A stretch of DNA of 64,000 nt from Siphonobacter sp048595215 (GTDB lineage Bacteria; Bacteroidota; Bacteroidia; Cytophagales; Spirosomataceae), in the NCBI RefSeq assembly GCF_048595215.1, contig NZ_JBMDWJ010000030.1:1-64000 (forward strand), read 5' to 3'. Numbering within the stretch: the stretch's first letter is position 1; every line of letters begins with the position of its first letter. The position numbers were made by a program, and so were the translations under genes. Shown one piece after another: positions 25,585 through 34,548 of this stretch. The notes under the pieces were generated by a model. The model saw only the letters and a list, made by a program, of their open reading frames with translations, had not been told where the DNA came from and did not search any database.

Positions 25585-27990
25585 ATGCATACAAGCTTTA
25601 CTCACGCAGTAAAACTGCCCCATTTTTTGGGTAAAGGTTTTCTACTTTTCTTCCTATTACTTTCTTCGCTGTATACGTTTGCTCAGAAAAATGCATCGGG
25701 TACGGTAACGGATGCATCGGACGGTCAGCCCCTACCCGGAGCCAGTGTACAGGCAGTGGGCACGCGAAGAGGCGTAACCACGAAAACGGATGGGAGCTTC
25801 TCGTTAAGCAATCTACCTAATCAGGTGACGACGCTTGAAATCAGCTACGTGGGCTATGAAAAACAGCGTATTGACCTGACTGCTACGCAACCGCTGCGTA
25901 TTGCTCTGGTACGTAGTTCGTTTACCGCGGATGAAGTGGTAGTATCCGCGACGCGGGCCAACCAGCGTACCGGAATGGCGTATACGAATGTAGGAGGTGA
26001 AGAAATTCAGAAACAGAATTTGGGTCAGGATCTACCCGTACTTCTCAATTTCCAACCTTCTTTAGTAACGACCAGCGACGCCGGAGCGGGCATTGGTTAT
26101 ACCGGCTTTCGGATTCGTGGCTCCGACGCAACTCGGATTAATGTAACCCTCAACGGAATTCCTTACAATGATGCCGAAAGTCAGGGGCTCTTTTGGGTTA
26201 ACATGCCCGATTTTGCGAGCAGTACAACCAGCATTCAGATCCAACGCGGCGTGGGTACATCGACCAATGGGGCCGGAGCTTTTGGGGCGACGGTAAACGT
26301 CCAGACGAATGAATTTCGGAAAGATGCCTACGCTGAAACGAATCACAGCGTGGGTTCTTTTAATACACTGAAAAACAATGTACTGGCAGGCACGGGACTC
26401 ATTAACGGAAAATTTACCGTAGATGCCCGTCTGTCCAGATTGACCACGGATGGTTACGTGGATCGGGCTTCTTCCAACCTTAAATCGTTCTACTTGTCGG
26501 GAGCGTATTTTGGGAAAAAATCCTTTGTACGGATTAATATTTTTTCCGGCATTGAGAAAACGTATCAGGCCTGGAATGGCGTGCCGGAATATCTGTTAAA
26601 GACGAATCGCACCTACAATAGTTTTACGTACGACAACCAGACCGATAATTACCAGCAGGATAATTACCAGTTACTGAGTTCGCATCAGCTTTCCCGTAAC
26701 TGGACCTTCAACTTCAACCTTCACTATACGAAGGGACGTGGCTATTACGAAGAATATAAACCCGGCGAAAAACTCAATAAGTATGGACTAGCTCCGGTTG
26801 TCATTGGCGGGGTTACCGTTGATACGACTACGCTCATCCGCCGCAAATGGCTTGACAATGATTTTTATGGAACGGTATTCTCGCTCGACTATGATTCCTT
26901 TAAGAAGCTGAAGGTAAATATTGGTGGAGGTTGGAATCGTTATACGGGTAAGCACTTCGGTGAAATCATCTGGGCTCGTTTTGCCAGTAACTCCAACATT
27001 CGTACGCGGTACTACGAAGATGATGCGACTAAAACTGACTTCAACTTATATGCCAAAGCGTATTACCAGTTGACGGAAGGCTTGAACGTTTTCGCAGACG
27101 CTCAGATTCGACGGGTTCACTACGATTTTCTGGGAATCAACAGTCAATTGCAGAATGTACAGCAGCAGGCGGATCTGAATTTCTTTAATCCTAAACTGGG
27201 CTTGAATTACCAGATTAACGAACAGCACTCGGCGTACGCTTCATTTAGCGTGGCTAATCGGGAACCGAATCGCGACGACTTTACCCAGTCGACGGCCCAA
27301 AGTCGTCCTAAAGCCGAACAGCTTCAGGACTGGGTAGCGGGGTATCGTGTACAGGCGGGCAAACTGGCTTTCACAGTTAACGGCTATTACATGAACTACA
27401 AAAACCAGCTGGTACTGACGGGTAAACTCAACGACGTGGGTAGCCCTACTCGCACCAACGCGGGCAAGAGTTATCGGATGGGTCTGGAAGTAGAAGGCGG
27501 TTATCAGATCGCTAAACCCTTGACCTTGAACGCCAATGCTACCTTTAGCCAGAACAAAATCAAGGAGTTTCGTTCGTACTACGATAATTATGATGACGAA
27601 ACGCAGCAGGAACAAATTTCCAGAAATACGGACATCTCTTTTTCACCGAACGTAATTTTTGGCGGACAACTCCTCTGGAAACCAATCAAAAATTTGGAGT
27701 TGGGATGGCTGGCCAAGTACGTAGGAAAGCAATATTTGGATAATACGCAGGATGAAGGTCGAAAACTCAACGGCTATTTTACGAATGACATTCGGACTAT
27801 TTACAGCATCAAGCCCAAATTTGTCAAAGAGATTAACGTGAGTCTATTACTAAATAACGTTTTCAATCGACTCTACGAATCCAATGGCTATAGCTTCAGT
27901 TATGTTTCTGAAGGACAGTTTACTACTGAAAATTACTACTACCCTCAGGCTGGTTTCAACTTTCTGCTGGGTGTAGGCATCAAATTCTAG
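25585..27990 (+). CDS. TonB-dependent receptor under TPP riboswitch control (candidate thiamin uptake)
   Basis: Outer-membrane transporter of about 801 residues. A hydrophobic leader of roughly 35 residues ends near LYTFAQ. A CarboxypepD-reg-like domain (ASGTVTDASDGQPLPGASVQ) follows, then a plug domain starting near DEVVVSATRANQ with IRGSDATRINVTLNGIPYND, and a 22-strand barrel that ends with a typical aromatic strand near the C-terminus (LLGVGIKF). I chose ATG 25585; the frame runs open upstream through the riboswitch, which cannot be coding. Control by TPP implies that the cargo is thiamin or one of its precursors, a known use of this receptor type in Bacteroidota. A terminator follows. 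No inner-membrane thiamin transporter is adjacent. Confidence 0.92.
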   Translation: MHTSFTHAVKLPHFLGKGFLLFFLLLSSLYTFAQKNASGTVTDASDGQPLPGASVQAVGTRRGVTTKTDGSFSLSNLPNQVTTLEISYVGYEKQRIDLTATQPLRIALVRSSFTADEVVVSATRANQRTGMAYTNVGGEEIQKQNLGQDLPVLLNFQPSLVTTSDAGAGIGYTGFRIRGSDATRINVTLNGIPYNDAESQGLFWVNMPDFASSTTSIQIQRGVGTSTNGAGAFGATVNVQTNEFRKDAYAETNHSVGSFNTLKNNVLAGTGLINGKFTVDARLSRLTTDGYVDRASSNLKSFYLSGAYFGKKSFVRINIFSGIEKTYQAWNGVPEYLLKTNRTYNSFTYDNQTDNYQQDNYQLLSSHQLSRNWTFNFNLHYTKGRGYYEEYKPGEKLNKYGLAPVVIGGVTVDTTTLIRRKWLDNDFYGTVFSLDYDSFKKLKVNIGGGWNRYTGKHFGEIIWARFASNSNIRTRYYEDDATKTDFNLYAKAYYQLTEGLNVFADAQIRRVHYDFLGINSQLQNVQQQADLNFFNPKLGLNYQINEQHSAYASFSVANREPNRDDFTQSTAQSRPKAEQLQDWVAGYRVQAGKLAFTVNGYYMNYKNQLVLTGKLNDVGSPTRTNAGKSYRMGLEVEGGYQIAKPLTLNANATFSQNKIKEFRSYYDNYDDETQQEQISRNTDISFSPNVIFGGQLLWKPIKNLELGWLAKYVGKQYLDNTQDEGRKLNGYFTNDIRTIYSIKPKFVKEINVSLLLNNVFNRLYESNGYSFSYVSEGQFTTENYYYPQAGFNFLLGVGIKF

Positions 27991-28006
27991 TACAAAGCTG
28001 ATAAAC

Positions 28007-28040
28007 AAAAAATCCGGTAAGTGACCTTACCGGATTTTTT
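28007..28040. terminator. Bidirectional intrinsic terminator
   Basis: The stem AAAATCCGGTAA / TTACCGGATTTT lies between the converging receptor and YtxH genes. Confidence 0.92.
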
Positions 28041-28080
28041 GTTGGCCGTTTATAGACCAAAGTTGAGGTTGGATAGACGC

Positions 28081-28443
28081 TTAAGAGAATGAGCGTTTGG
28101 TTTCGCTTTGAACGTCTGAGTACGTTTGTTTTACTTCATCAGCGAAGTCTTCTGCTTTAGCAGCTGCTTCACCTTTCAGTTCATACGCAGTATCTTTGAA
28201 ATCCTCTACTTTAGCTTTTGCTCTGCCTTTCAGCTCGTAAGCTTTTTCTTCGGCTTCATCAGCAAATTCACCCAGAGAGCTCTTGCCTGCTTCGATTTCG
28301 TCGAGCATTTTGCTAGCCCAATCGTTAACGAAGCGTTTGATTTTTTTAACGTTTTTGTTGCCACTTTCAGGAGCAACGATGATTCCGATCAGTACCCCTA
28401 CAGCTCCGGCAGCGGCAAATCCTAGAAGACTTTTATTAGCCAT
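28081..28443 (-). CDS. YtxH-domain small membrane protein
   Basis: A 120-residue protein with an N-terminal Gly/Ala-rich membrane segment (LLGFAAAGAVGVLIGIIVAPESG) typical of YtxH-like general-stress proteins. The rest is made of amphipathic helical repeats with alternating Lys/Asp/Glu (KAKVEDFKDTAYELKGEAAA). I chose ATG 28443; a TTG-started extension is unlikely. It lies 46 bases downstream of a coiled-coil lipoprotein gene on the same strand, and the pair probably forms an operon. Envelope stress is inferred from YtxH relatives. Confidence 0.82.
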   Translation of the reverse strand: MANKSLLGFAAAGAVGVLIGIIVAPESGNKNVKKIKRFVNDWASKMLDEIEAGKSSLGEFADEAEEKAYELKGRAKAKVEDFKDTAYELKGEAAAKAEDFADEVKQTYSDVQSETKRSFS

Positions 28444-28488
28444 GGTTAAATATGTTGTATGATATAACCCCATTGAGAGGTCTATTCA

Positions 28489-28965
28489 TTAGTTCTTCAA
28501 ATCTCTTTTGATATCGTCAAACGTTTTGTCTACGTCTGCTTTGAATGATTTCCAATCGCGTTTCAGACCACCTTTTAATTCGATCATGTTTTCGTCGATT
28601 TTATCTTTTCGCTTTTCGAGCCGATCTTTCCGAGCTTCCCAGCGGGCTTTCTCTTCGCCTTTGGCCTTATCCAGCTTCGCGTCGATTTGCTTCAGCTCAG
28701 CATCGATATTGTCGCGTTGGGCTTCCATTTTAGCAAGAAACTCGCGTTCTTCTTGTTTCAGCTCAGCGTTTACTTCCGCCCGCTTCTCAGACGCGTCATT
28801 TTTTGCTTCCTGTAAATCTTCATTGATTTCCGCTTTCTCTTCGCGTGCCTCTTGTTTAGCCTCAGCTAAGCTCTCTTCGGCACTTTTCGGTTTTTCTTCG
28901 CAAGAGGTCAGAGTAAACATTCCTAATGCTAAAGCGGTACTAAGGGCAATCAAACTTTTTTTCAT
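28489..28965 (-). CDS. Highly charged coiled-coil lipoprotein
   Basis: A 158-residue lipoprotein with lipobox MFTLTSC. The mature region is almost entirely charged helix with heptad-like repeats (AEESLAEAKQEAREEKAEIN, DKAKGEEKARWEARKDRLEK), so an extended coiled coil in the periplasm is likely. No enzymatic motif. It is the first gene of a pair with the YtxH protein. Its upstream region holds two copies of a 13-base repeat. Confidence 0.8.
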   Translation of the reverse strand: MKKSLIALSTALALGMFTLTSCEEKPKSAEESLAEAKQEAREEKAEINEDLQEAKNDASEKRAEVNAELKQEEREFLAKMEAQRDNIDAELKQIDAKLDKAKGEEKARWEARKDRLEKRKDKIDENMIELKGGLKRDWKSFKADVDKTFDDIKRDLKN

Positions 28966-28970
28966 GGCAA

Positions 28971-29037
28971 TAACGCAGGTTGGAATAATTTTAAGTGATA
29001 GGTTGACACTCTATAAGTTGATGGTAACGCAGGTTGG
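28971..29037. repeat. 13-base direct repeat in the upstream region of the lipoprotein gene
   Basis: TAACGCAGGTTGG occurs exactly at 28971-28983 and 29025-29037, 54 bases apart. Several further GGTTG-like motifs follow up to about 29095. A regulator-binding role is possible. Confidence 0.55.
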
Positions 29038-29264
29038 TTATAAATTCAATCGTTCAGGTTGAAGTACTATGTATTCAAAGGTTGGTTGACGGTTGTTTAT
29101 TACTTTTAAATGCGTTGAAGGAATCTCAGATGAATCTACAGGTTAAAAACCGATACCAAACCGGTATCTGCCTAGAAATTGGGCAAATAAAATCCCAATA
29201 TTCCTCCGTATAGCAGACCGTTACGTTGAGTACTCTACACGATTCCTCTACAATCTGTTCAACC
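29038..29264. other. AT-rich non-coding spacer
   Basis: With the repeat region it makes up most of the gap between thrC and the lipoprotein gene. No gene is seen. It contains several GGTTG-type units. Confidence 0.5.
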
Positions 29265-29298
29265 AAAAAGGGCCAAACGTCTTTCGTTTGGCCCTTTT
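29265..29298 (-). terminator. Intrinsic terminator of thrC
   Basis: The stem AAGGGCCAAACG / CGTTTGGCCCTT with A- and T-tracts lies about 20 bases beyond the thrC stop. Confidence 0.9.
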
Positions 29299-29318
29299 CA
29301 TAAAAAACAAGTACGTAA

Positions 29319-30617
29319 TTAACCTAGTAAATAAGCTTTAAAGTCGGCAAAATTGCTGCTCATAGGAATAGCTTCCTTCGTCTTGTCGAGTAATTCAGCC
29401 AATCGTTCAGGAACGGGTAGTGTAGTACCGAGTGTCGCTTCCATGGTAGGAAGAAACTTCGCGTAATGAGCCGTAGATAGGAAAACACCCGTTACATCCT
29501 CCTCCATTTCCGCTACCGTGTCTTTTAACCCTTGATACGCAATGGCCGTATGCGGGCACAGCAGATAAGCCGTCGAATCATAGGCGTGGCGAATGGCATC
29601 CTGCGTTTGTGCGTCGTCATACCAAATGCCCGTTATCAAATCCTTAGCAGTTTCCCATTCACCGCCGCTTAGGAGCAGTAAACGCGGGAAGTTGCTGGGA
29701 TTACCCACGTCCATCGCATTCGAAATGGTTTCCTGTGAAGGTTTAGGCTCGAATACACCCGTGGACAGGTAATCGGGAACGACGTGATTACTATTTGTCG
29801 CCGCGATAAACTTACGTACGGGCAGACCCATGCGGTAGGCAATGATTCCCGCCGACAGGTTGCCAAAGTTTCCACTCGGCACACTGAATACGAGGGGCTT
29901 ACCCAGATGTTTGAGACGAGCGTAGGCATTGAAATAATAAAACGCCTGGGGAATTAAACGACTGATATTAATTGAGTTAGCTGAAGCTAAGTTAAATTTC
30001 GCCCGCAAATCAGCATCCAAAAATGCTTCTTTCACCAATCGCTGGCAATCGTCAAACGTACCTTCGACTTCCAACGCTGTAACGTTAGCTCCAAGGGTGG
30101 TCAATTGTTTCTCCTGAATGTCAGAAACCTTTCCACGGGGGTACAAGATCGTAACCTTAACGCCCGGAGTTTGGTAAAACCCTTGAGCTACGGCTCCGCC
30201 CGTATCACCAGAGGTGGCTACGAGAATATGAATTTCCTTGGCTGATTTTTCCAGAAAATAGGACATCAATGCCGCCATGAAACGAGCCCCAAAATCCTTG
30301 AAGGCCATGGAAGGGCCGTGGAATAATTCGAGCACGTACGTATCAGGTTCCACCGCTACCACCGGAGCATCGAACGTAATGGCCTGATCGATGATGCGTT
30401 TGAGGTCGGTTTCGGGAATGTCGTCGCCAATCAACGCTTTGGAAACTTCCAAAGCAATCTCGGGTAGCGATAAGTCCTGAATCGTTTCAAAAAATGAAAG
30501 CGGAAGGGTCGGAATATATTCGGGCATGTACAACCCATTATCGGGGGGCAGCCCACGAAAAACAGCCTCTTCTAAGCTAACGTCAGGACTCTGGTGCTTG
30601 GTGGAATATAGTTTCAT
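29319..30617 (-). CDS. thrC: Threonine synthase
   Basis: PLP-dependent enzyme that converts O-phosphohomoserine to threonine. The PLP lysine is Lys107 in GPSMAFKDFGAR, and VATSGDTGGAVAQGF is the phosphate-binding loop. ASANSINISRLIPQ and VPSGNFGNLSAG are further family motifs. The 432 residues fit the shorter bacterial class. thrA and thrB, usually adjacent in Bacteroidota, are not found next to it here; the gene upstream is an AAA ATPase about 145 bases away. It appears monocistronic with its own terminator. Confidence 0.95.
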   Translation of the reverse strand: MKLYSTKHQSPDVSLEEAVFRGLPPDNGLYMPEYIPTLPLSFFETIQDLSLPEIALEVSKALIGDDIPETDLKRIIDQAITFDAPVVAVEPDTYVLELFHGPSMAFKDFGARFMAALMSYFLEKSAKEIHILVATSGDTGGAVAQGFYQTPGVKVTILYPRGKVSDIQEKQLTTLGANVTALEVEGTFDDCQRLVKEAFLDADLRAKFNLASANSINISRLIPQAFYYFNAYARLKHLGKPLVFSVPSGNFGNLSAGIIAYRMGLPVRKFIAATNSNHVVPDYLSTGVFEPKPSQETISNAMDVGNPSNFPRLLLLSGGEWETAKDLITGIWYDDAQTQDAIRHAYDSTAYLLCPHTAIAYQGLKDTVAEMEEDVTGVFLSTAHYAKFLPTMEATLGTTLPVPERLAELLDKTKEAIPMSSNFADFKAYLLG

Positions 30618-30762
30618 CCGAATAAGTTTTCAATTTACCGTTCCGTCTTTCCAGCAGCCTCTTGCCTGAAAACCACCGCCTACGTAACAGTAAATCGTTT
30701 TTAATAAAACGAGGACAAAATTCGGGGTTTCCCCCCGGCCTGCCAAATAGAATTTTGTGAAA

Positions 30763-32457
30763 TTACGCCAGTAGCCGTTGAATTTGTTCTTCCGCCTGAT
30801 CCGGTTCATCAAACCAGTACTCTCGCAACAGCGGAGCAATTTCCAGTCGAATGATGCGTAGGAACCATTCTTTCTCGGGCATTTGTGGATGGGTGAAGTA
30901 ACTATGACCTATGAGATATCCACTGCCTAGATTGCGATCATTGTGGATAACTTTGTTGATAAACTCCAATTTATTCACCAAAATGTGGATAAACTCCGTA
31001 GATACGCCTTCGTTTTCCAGTAATGCTTGAAACTTAGTACTGAAGGTTGGAGCTAGCTCGATAAACGCAAAACGTCTCCTTAGGGCGTAATCTACCAGGG
31101 CCAATGAGCGGTCAGCGGTATTCATAGTCCCAATCAAATAGACATTGGCGGGTACGAAAAAGTGTTCTTCCGAATAGGTCAGCGTAATGGCGTGAGCAGG
31201 GCCCCGTTTATCGCTTTCCATCAGTTGAAATAATTCCCCAAAAATTCGGCTTAAGTTGCCCCGATTGATTTCGTCGATAATGAATACGAAGGGTTGGTCA
31301 GATTGCCCAGCTCGCTTACAGAATTCGTAAAATACGCCGTTTCGCAAATAGAAATTACCGGCTCCATCGGGCCGCAGTCCCTGCATAAAATCTTCGTAAG
31401 CGTACGACTGATGAAACTGGATGGTTTCGATACGGCTTTCATCCCGAGCACCCAATAAGGTATAGGCCAGCCGTTTGGCGACGAAGGTCTTTCCCACGCC
31501 GGGTGGGCCCTGCAAAATCAAATTTTGCTTGTAGGCCAACGCATCCTGAATTTCCTGAAAGCGTTCGTCCGAAAGAAATAATTCCTGCAAAGCGTCCGCT
31601 GCCGTATAAGGTCGGGGCTGATACGCTGGTATGGGTTCGGCAAAGACCGGGGCCGGTGTCGATACAACCGCTTTTTTTGTGGATTTCTTAGGCGTTTTTC
31701 CTTCTTGATTGAATACGTAGTAATCGCTACGCAATCGTTTCAAGAACTCTACCGCCGTTTCGTACGATTGAACGTTCTGGACGGAACCCTCAAAGGAAGC
31801 CTTATTAGTAAGCCCCGACCATAAACCAGCCTTTAATCCATCGGCCGTAATGGTCAGAAACAGGTGATGACATTCCTGATGCGAGCGAAAGCGAGCCGGG
31901 TACAGGGCTAGCCAGCACACGAGTGAACCAAAATTGGTGCTTCCCCGAAAATCGACGGTATGCGTACGGTACTCACTCAATCCCAGCGTTTCGGCAATAT
32001 CAGTAGTAATATCCTTTAGGGCCGGTTTGATGAGGTTGGATTGCAGTTTCCGGTAGAAAATCGGGTACAGCAGCCGGAAGTACAGACTTTTGCCCTGACG
32101 GCGATACACACTAAACGAATCTCGCGGCTGAGAATTAGCCAACCCTTCAACTACTTTTAATCCGTACTTTTGAAAGTACTCGGTATCTCTCCGTTCGATG
32201 CGTTCGCGGTAAAAATCCACGTCTTCTGCACGCAGGGGCGGGCGTTCTTCCTGCAACTGATTCAGCACTTCGTACCGGAGCAGTTTAATGGGCTTGAACT
32301 GTTTTTCAACGACTTTGTACTCTTCCAGCAACTGAGCAATCACGGCTTTGTCGATCGCATTCAGTTCAGCAAACAAAGCGTCATCATCCGATTCCAGCCT
32401 TTGCAGATAGCGGGCAATCTCCTGAATACGCCGAATGGTTTCCTGAATCTGGGTCAT
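30763..32457 (-). CDS. McrB-type AAA+ ATPase/GTPase
   Basis: A 564-residue AAA+ protein. The C-terminal NTPase has Walker A GPPGVGKT (317-324) and Walker B FIIDEINRGN (D395-E396), followed by LSRIFGELFQLME, a sequence typical of McrB rather than MoxR. The sensor GTMNTADRS (443-451) and the arginine triplet in ALRRRFAF follow. Residues about 1-75 are a coiled coil. Residues 110-240 form an alpha/beta domain (GSTNFGSLVCWLALYPARFRS; LFLTITADGLKAGLWSG) that I cannot assign firmly, although its layout recalls the ligand-binding N-terminal domains of McrB homologs. The start lies 3 bases after the DUF4350 stop, so co-translation is expected. No McrC gene is visible. Function as a solitary restriction ATPase or as a MoxR-like chaperone is open. 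Confidence 0.82.
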   Translation of the reverse strand: MTQIQETIRRIQEIARYLQRLESDDDALFAELNAIDKAVIAQLLEEYKVVEKQFKPIKLLRYEVLNQLQEERPPLRAEDVDFYRERIERRDTEYFQKYGLKVVEGLANSQPRDSFSVYRRQGKSLYFRLLYPIFYRKLQSNLIKPALKDITTDIAETLGLSEYRTHTVDFRGSTNFGSLVCWLALYPARFRSHQECHHLFLTITADGLKAGLWSGLTNKASFEGSVQNVQSYETAVEFLKRLRSDYYVFNQEGKTPKKSTKKAVVSTPAPVFAEPIPAYQPRPYTAADALQELFLSDERFQEIQDALAYKQNLILQGPPGVGKTFVAKRLAYTLLGARDESRIETIQFHQSYAYEDFMQGLRPDGAGNFYLRNGVFYEFCKRAGQSDQPFVFIIDEINRGNLSRIFGELFQLMESDKRGPAHAITLTYSEEHFFVPANVYLIGTMNTADRSLALVDYALRRRFAFIELAPTFSTKFQALLENEGVSTEFIHILVNKLEFINKVIHNDRNLGSGYLIGHSYFTHPQMPEKEWFLRIIRLEIAPLLREYWFDEPDQAEEQIQRLLA

Positions 32458-32460
32458 GAG

Positions 32461-33714
32461 TTACTGGGTACGCTGGTAAAATTGTTCAATCTGGTTACTC
32501 AGATCAACCAGCTGGTTTTCGGGCAAATTTCCTGAAAAGTATCGTACCTGCCCGATTCGACCCAATAATCGATCAATTTCGGAACGTTCGAGTCCACTTT
32601 TTGCCGTCAGTAGTTCTTTGAATTCTTCGTCCAGCTCCGTCGTTTTCAGACCAAATCGCTGGCGTACGTACGTCAGCCAGTGCTGAATTTTCTTTTCGGC
32701 AATCACGCTATGATCGGCTTGATGGTAGTACAACTGGCCTACCGTTTCAACAAATTCCAGAGAGCTATTTCGTAGCGGCTCCAGTACCGGAATGACGCGT
32801 TGTCGTCGTTTACTTTCAAAGAGTACAAACAGAAATAAAGCCGCCAGCGTCAGGTAATACGCCCAGGTTAGGCTCGGACTGGTAAAGAGAAAGCGGAACA
32901 AGCTTTTTTCACCCTCGCGACCCTGTTCCGTATACTCATCCCAAAGAATGGGTAGATTGGGTAAGTACGAAAGGGCCCGAAAGGCATAATTGGCGTCACC
33001 CTGTTGCAGGAGGTAGTAATTGGTGAAAACTTCCGGAGCCGAATGCAGGTACAGCGTACCCGCTCCGAAGTTGAATTTTAGGAAATTATACTGACCGTGC
33101 TGGTTTACGCCCAAAACAGTGGCTTTCTGTGTAGACTCGGTGGTAAGGAAATGATTTTCTGCAGTTTCTCTTTCTAGGACAAAGCCCTTACCCGGTCGTT
33201 TGAAGGCTGGATTCGTTAAATTCAGAGCCATGGTATCGAGCCGAAAGCGGTTGTAAAAGGCTTGCTGATCTTCGTCCGGCTGGGCCTGTTCCTGGTACGC
33301 CCGGTTGAAATCAACCAGATGATTGGTACCTATTTTCAAATGCAGTGAATCCAGTAAAAGCTTTGGGAAACCGTTGGCCGAGAGAAAAACGACATTTCCG
33401 CGTTTCAGGTACGCAAACAAAGCCTTTACGTCGGCGTTTTCGAACGTACAGTTTTCGCTGATGTATAAGTAGGTACTCCGAGGAGCGAGTTGCTGTTCTT
33501 TCCAGAGATTATAAAAGGGCAGACGTACCGAGCGAACGGGCTGTTTGGGAAACAGTCCCGGCAACAGGTCATAAAGAGCTTGGGTAGCGAAAGGCATTTT
33601 CTGGTCATTCCGATACGTCCGCGTCCAGTCGATGGGTCGCGGACGGAAGTATTCTACCGCCACAAACAAGACGATGATACTAAGCAGAAAGAACAGAAAT
33701 TTCGAATGCTTCAC
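32461..33714 (-). CDS. DUF4350-type membrane protein
   Basis: A 417-residue protein with an N-terminal membrane anchor (FLFFLLSIIVLFVAVEYF), a soluble alpha/beta region with YRNDQKMPFATQALYDLLPGLFP, the typical DUF4350 opening, and a second membrane segment near the middle-to-end (WAYYLTLAALFLFVLF) followed by a cytosolic helical tail. DUF4350 proteins usually sit in operons with MoxR ATPases and DUF4129, whose function is poorly known. Its stop is 3 bases before the ATPase start. The DUF4129 gene lies 105 bases upstream on the same strand. Confidence 0.8.
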   Translation of the reverse strand: MKHSKFLFFLLSIIVLFVAVEYFRPRPIDWTRTYRNDQKMPFATQALYDLLPGLFPKQPVRSVRLPFYNLWKEQQLAPRSTYLYISENCTFENADVKALFAYLKRGNVVFLSANGFPKLLLDSLHLKIGTNHLVDFNRAYQEQAQPDEDQQAFYNRFRLDTMALNLTNPAFKRPGKGFVLERETAENHFLTTESTQKATVLGVNQHGQYNFLKFNFGAGTLYLHSAPEVFTNYYLLQQGDANYAFRALSYLPNLPILWDEYTEQGREGEKSLFRFLFTSPSLTWAYYLTLAALFLFVLFESKRRQRVIPVLEPLRNSSLEFVETVGQLYYHQADHSVIAEKKIQHWLTYVRQRFGLKTTELDEEFKELLTAKSGLERSEIDRLLGRIGQVRYFSGNLPENQLVDLSNQIEQFYQRTQ

Positions 33715-33819
33715 GAACGGAAAAACGTTATAAATATAAATCGGAGGAGACCTGGGCTTGCACCTAGGCTAGTGATTATGGAACTCCTACGGAATTAGTA
33801 CAACTATTAACTAAGAACG

Positions 33820-34548
33820 CTACACCCTAAACTCATTAAACTCCCGTTGAATTTCACGGTACCGTTCTTCGGTTACCGGAAAGTCGCCGTACCAGACATA
33901 TTCAAACAACGAAGTCAAATGTTCGAATGTAGGCCGTAAGCCCGGCTGATTCACCTCATAGACGTACGTACGGTTGGTTTTATTGATTTGCCAGGAAATC
34001 AGCTGTCGATCGGCCATCGTCTTGAGGGTTTGCAGGTACAACAGTCGCACGGCCAGTCGATAATTGTGCTGATGAACCGCCTGATCAATCGCCTCCCGAA
34101 AATCAATCGCGTGAATATCTTCCTGCATCAGGGAATAGGGAAGCGTAGATCGTTTCGATTTCCGCTGGAACAGGCCCATTTTGTCCATGCCCATGAACTT
34201 ATACAGCACAAATACGACCACGGCCGTAATGAACAGAATCTGTACCCATTCGCGGCTTTTTCGGGTATCGGTACTGTAGAGAAACTCAAAAAGCCAGGCT
34301 AGAAATCGTTGCCAAAGCTCATCGATCAAACCCGTGGGTGGTTCCACATCGTGACCATACTGGTATTCGCGGGCCTCTTTAATCTCGTTCCAGCGTTCGG
34401 ACAGCGGTTGCCGTAATGTTGGTCTGGCAGGTTCGGCAGGAAGAACCTTTTTACCTACGCCCGTAGCATCCTTCTGAGCGTATGCCCCCGAAAGCGGAAA
34501 CCAGAGCAAGCAGGCGATCAGCCAGTAGTAAAGTCCTTTAATACGCAT
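33820..34548 (-). CDS. DUF4129-domain membrane protein
   Basis: A 242-residue protein with a signal-type N-terminus (MRIKGLYYWLIACLLWFPLSG), a soluble linker, one membrane segment (VQILFITAVVVFVLYKFMGM) and a C-terminal cytosolic domain with LYLQTLKTMADRQLI and FEYVWYGDFPVTEERYREI, characteristic of DUF4129. I chose ATG 34548, because a longer reading would overlap the upstream gene by 62 bases without leader character. With this start the overlap is 11 bases, indicating coupling. Such proteins occur with MoxR, DUF58 and SpoIIM genes. Confidence 0.83.
   Translation of the reverse strand: MRIKGLYYWLIACLLWFPLSGAYAQKDATGVGKKVLPAEPARPTLRQPLSERWNEIKEAREYQYGHDVEPPTGLIDELWQRFLAWLFEFLYSTDTRKSREWVQILFITAVVVFVLYKFMGMDKMGLFQRKSKRSTLPYSLMQEDIHAIDFREAIDQAVHQHNYRLAVRLLYLQTLKTMADRQLISWQINKTNRTYVYEVNQPGLRPTFEHLTSLFEYVWYGDFPVTEERYREIQREFNEFRV

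Noticed and set aside
28508..29062. 184-codon plus-strand frame opposite the coiled-coil lipoprotein gene
   Set aside because: Ser/Arg/Phe-rich composition is the mirror of a charged coiled coil on the other strand.
30763..32457. Complete McrBC restriction system
   Set aside because: No McrC-like gene lies on either side; only the ATPase is present in the window.
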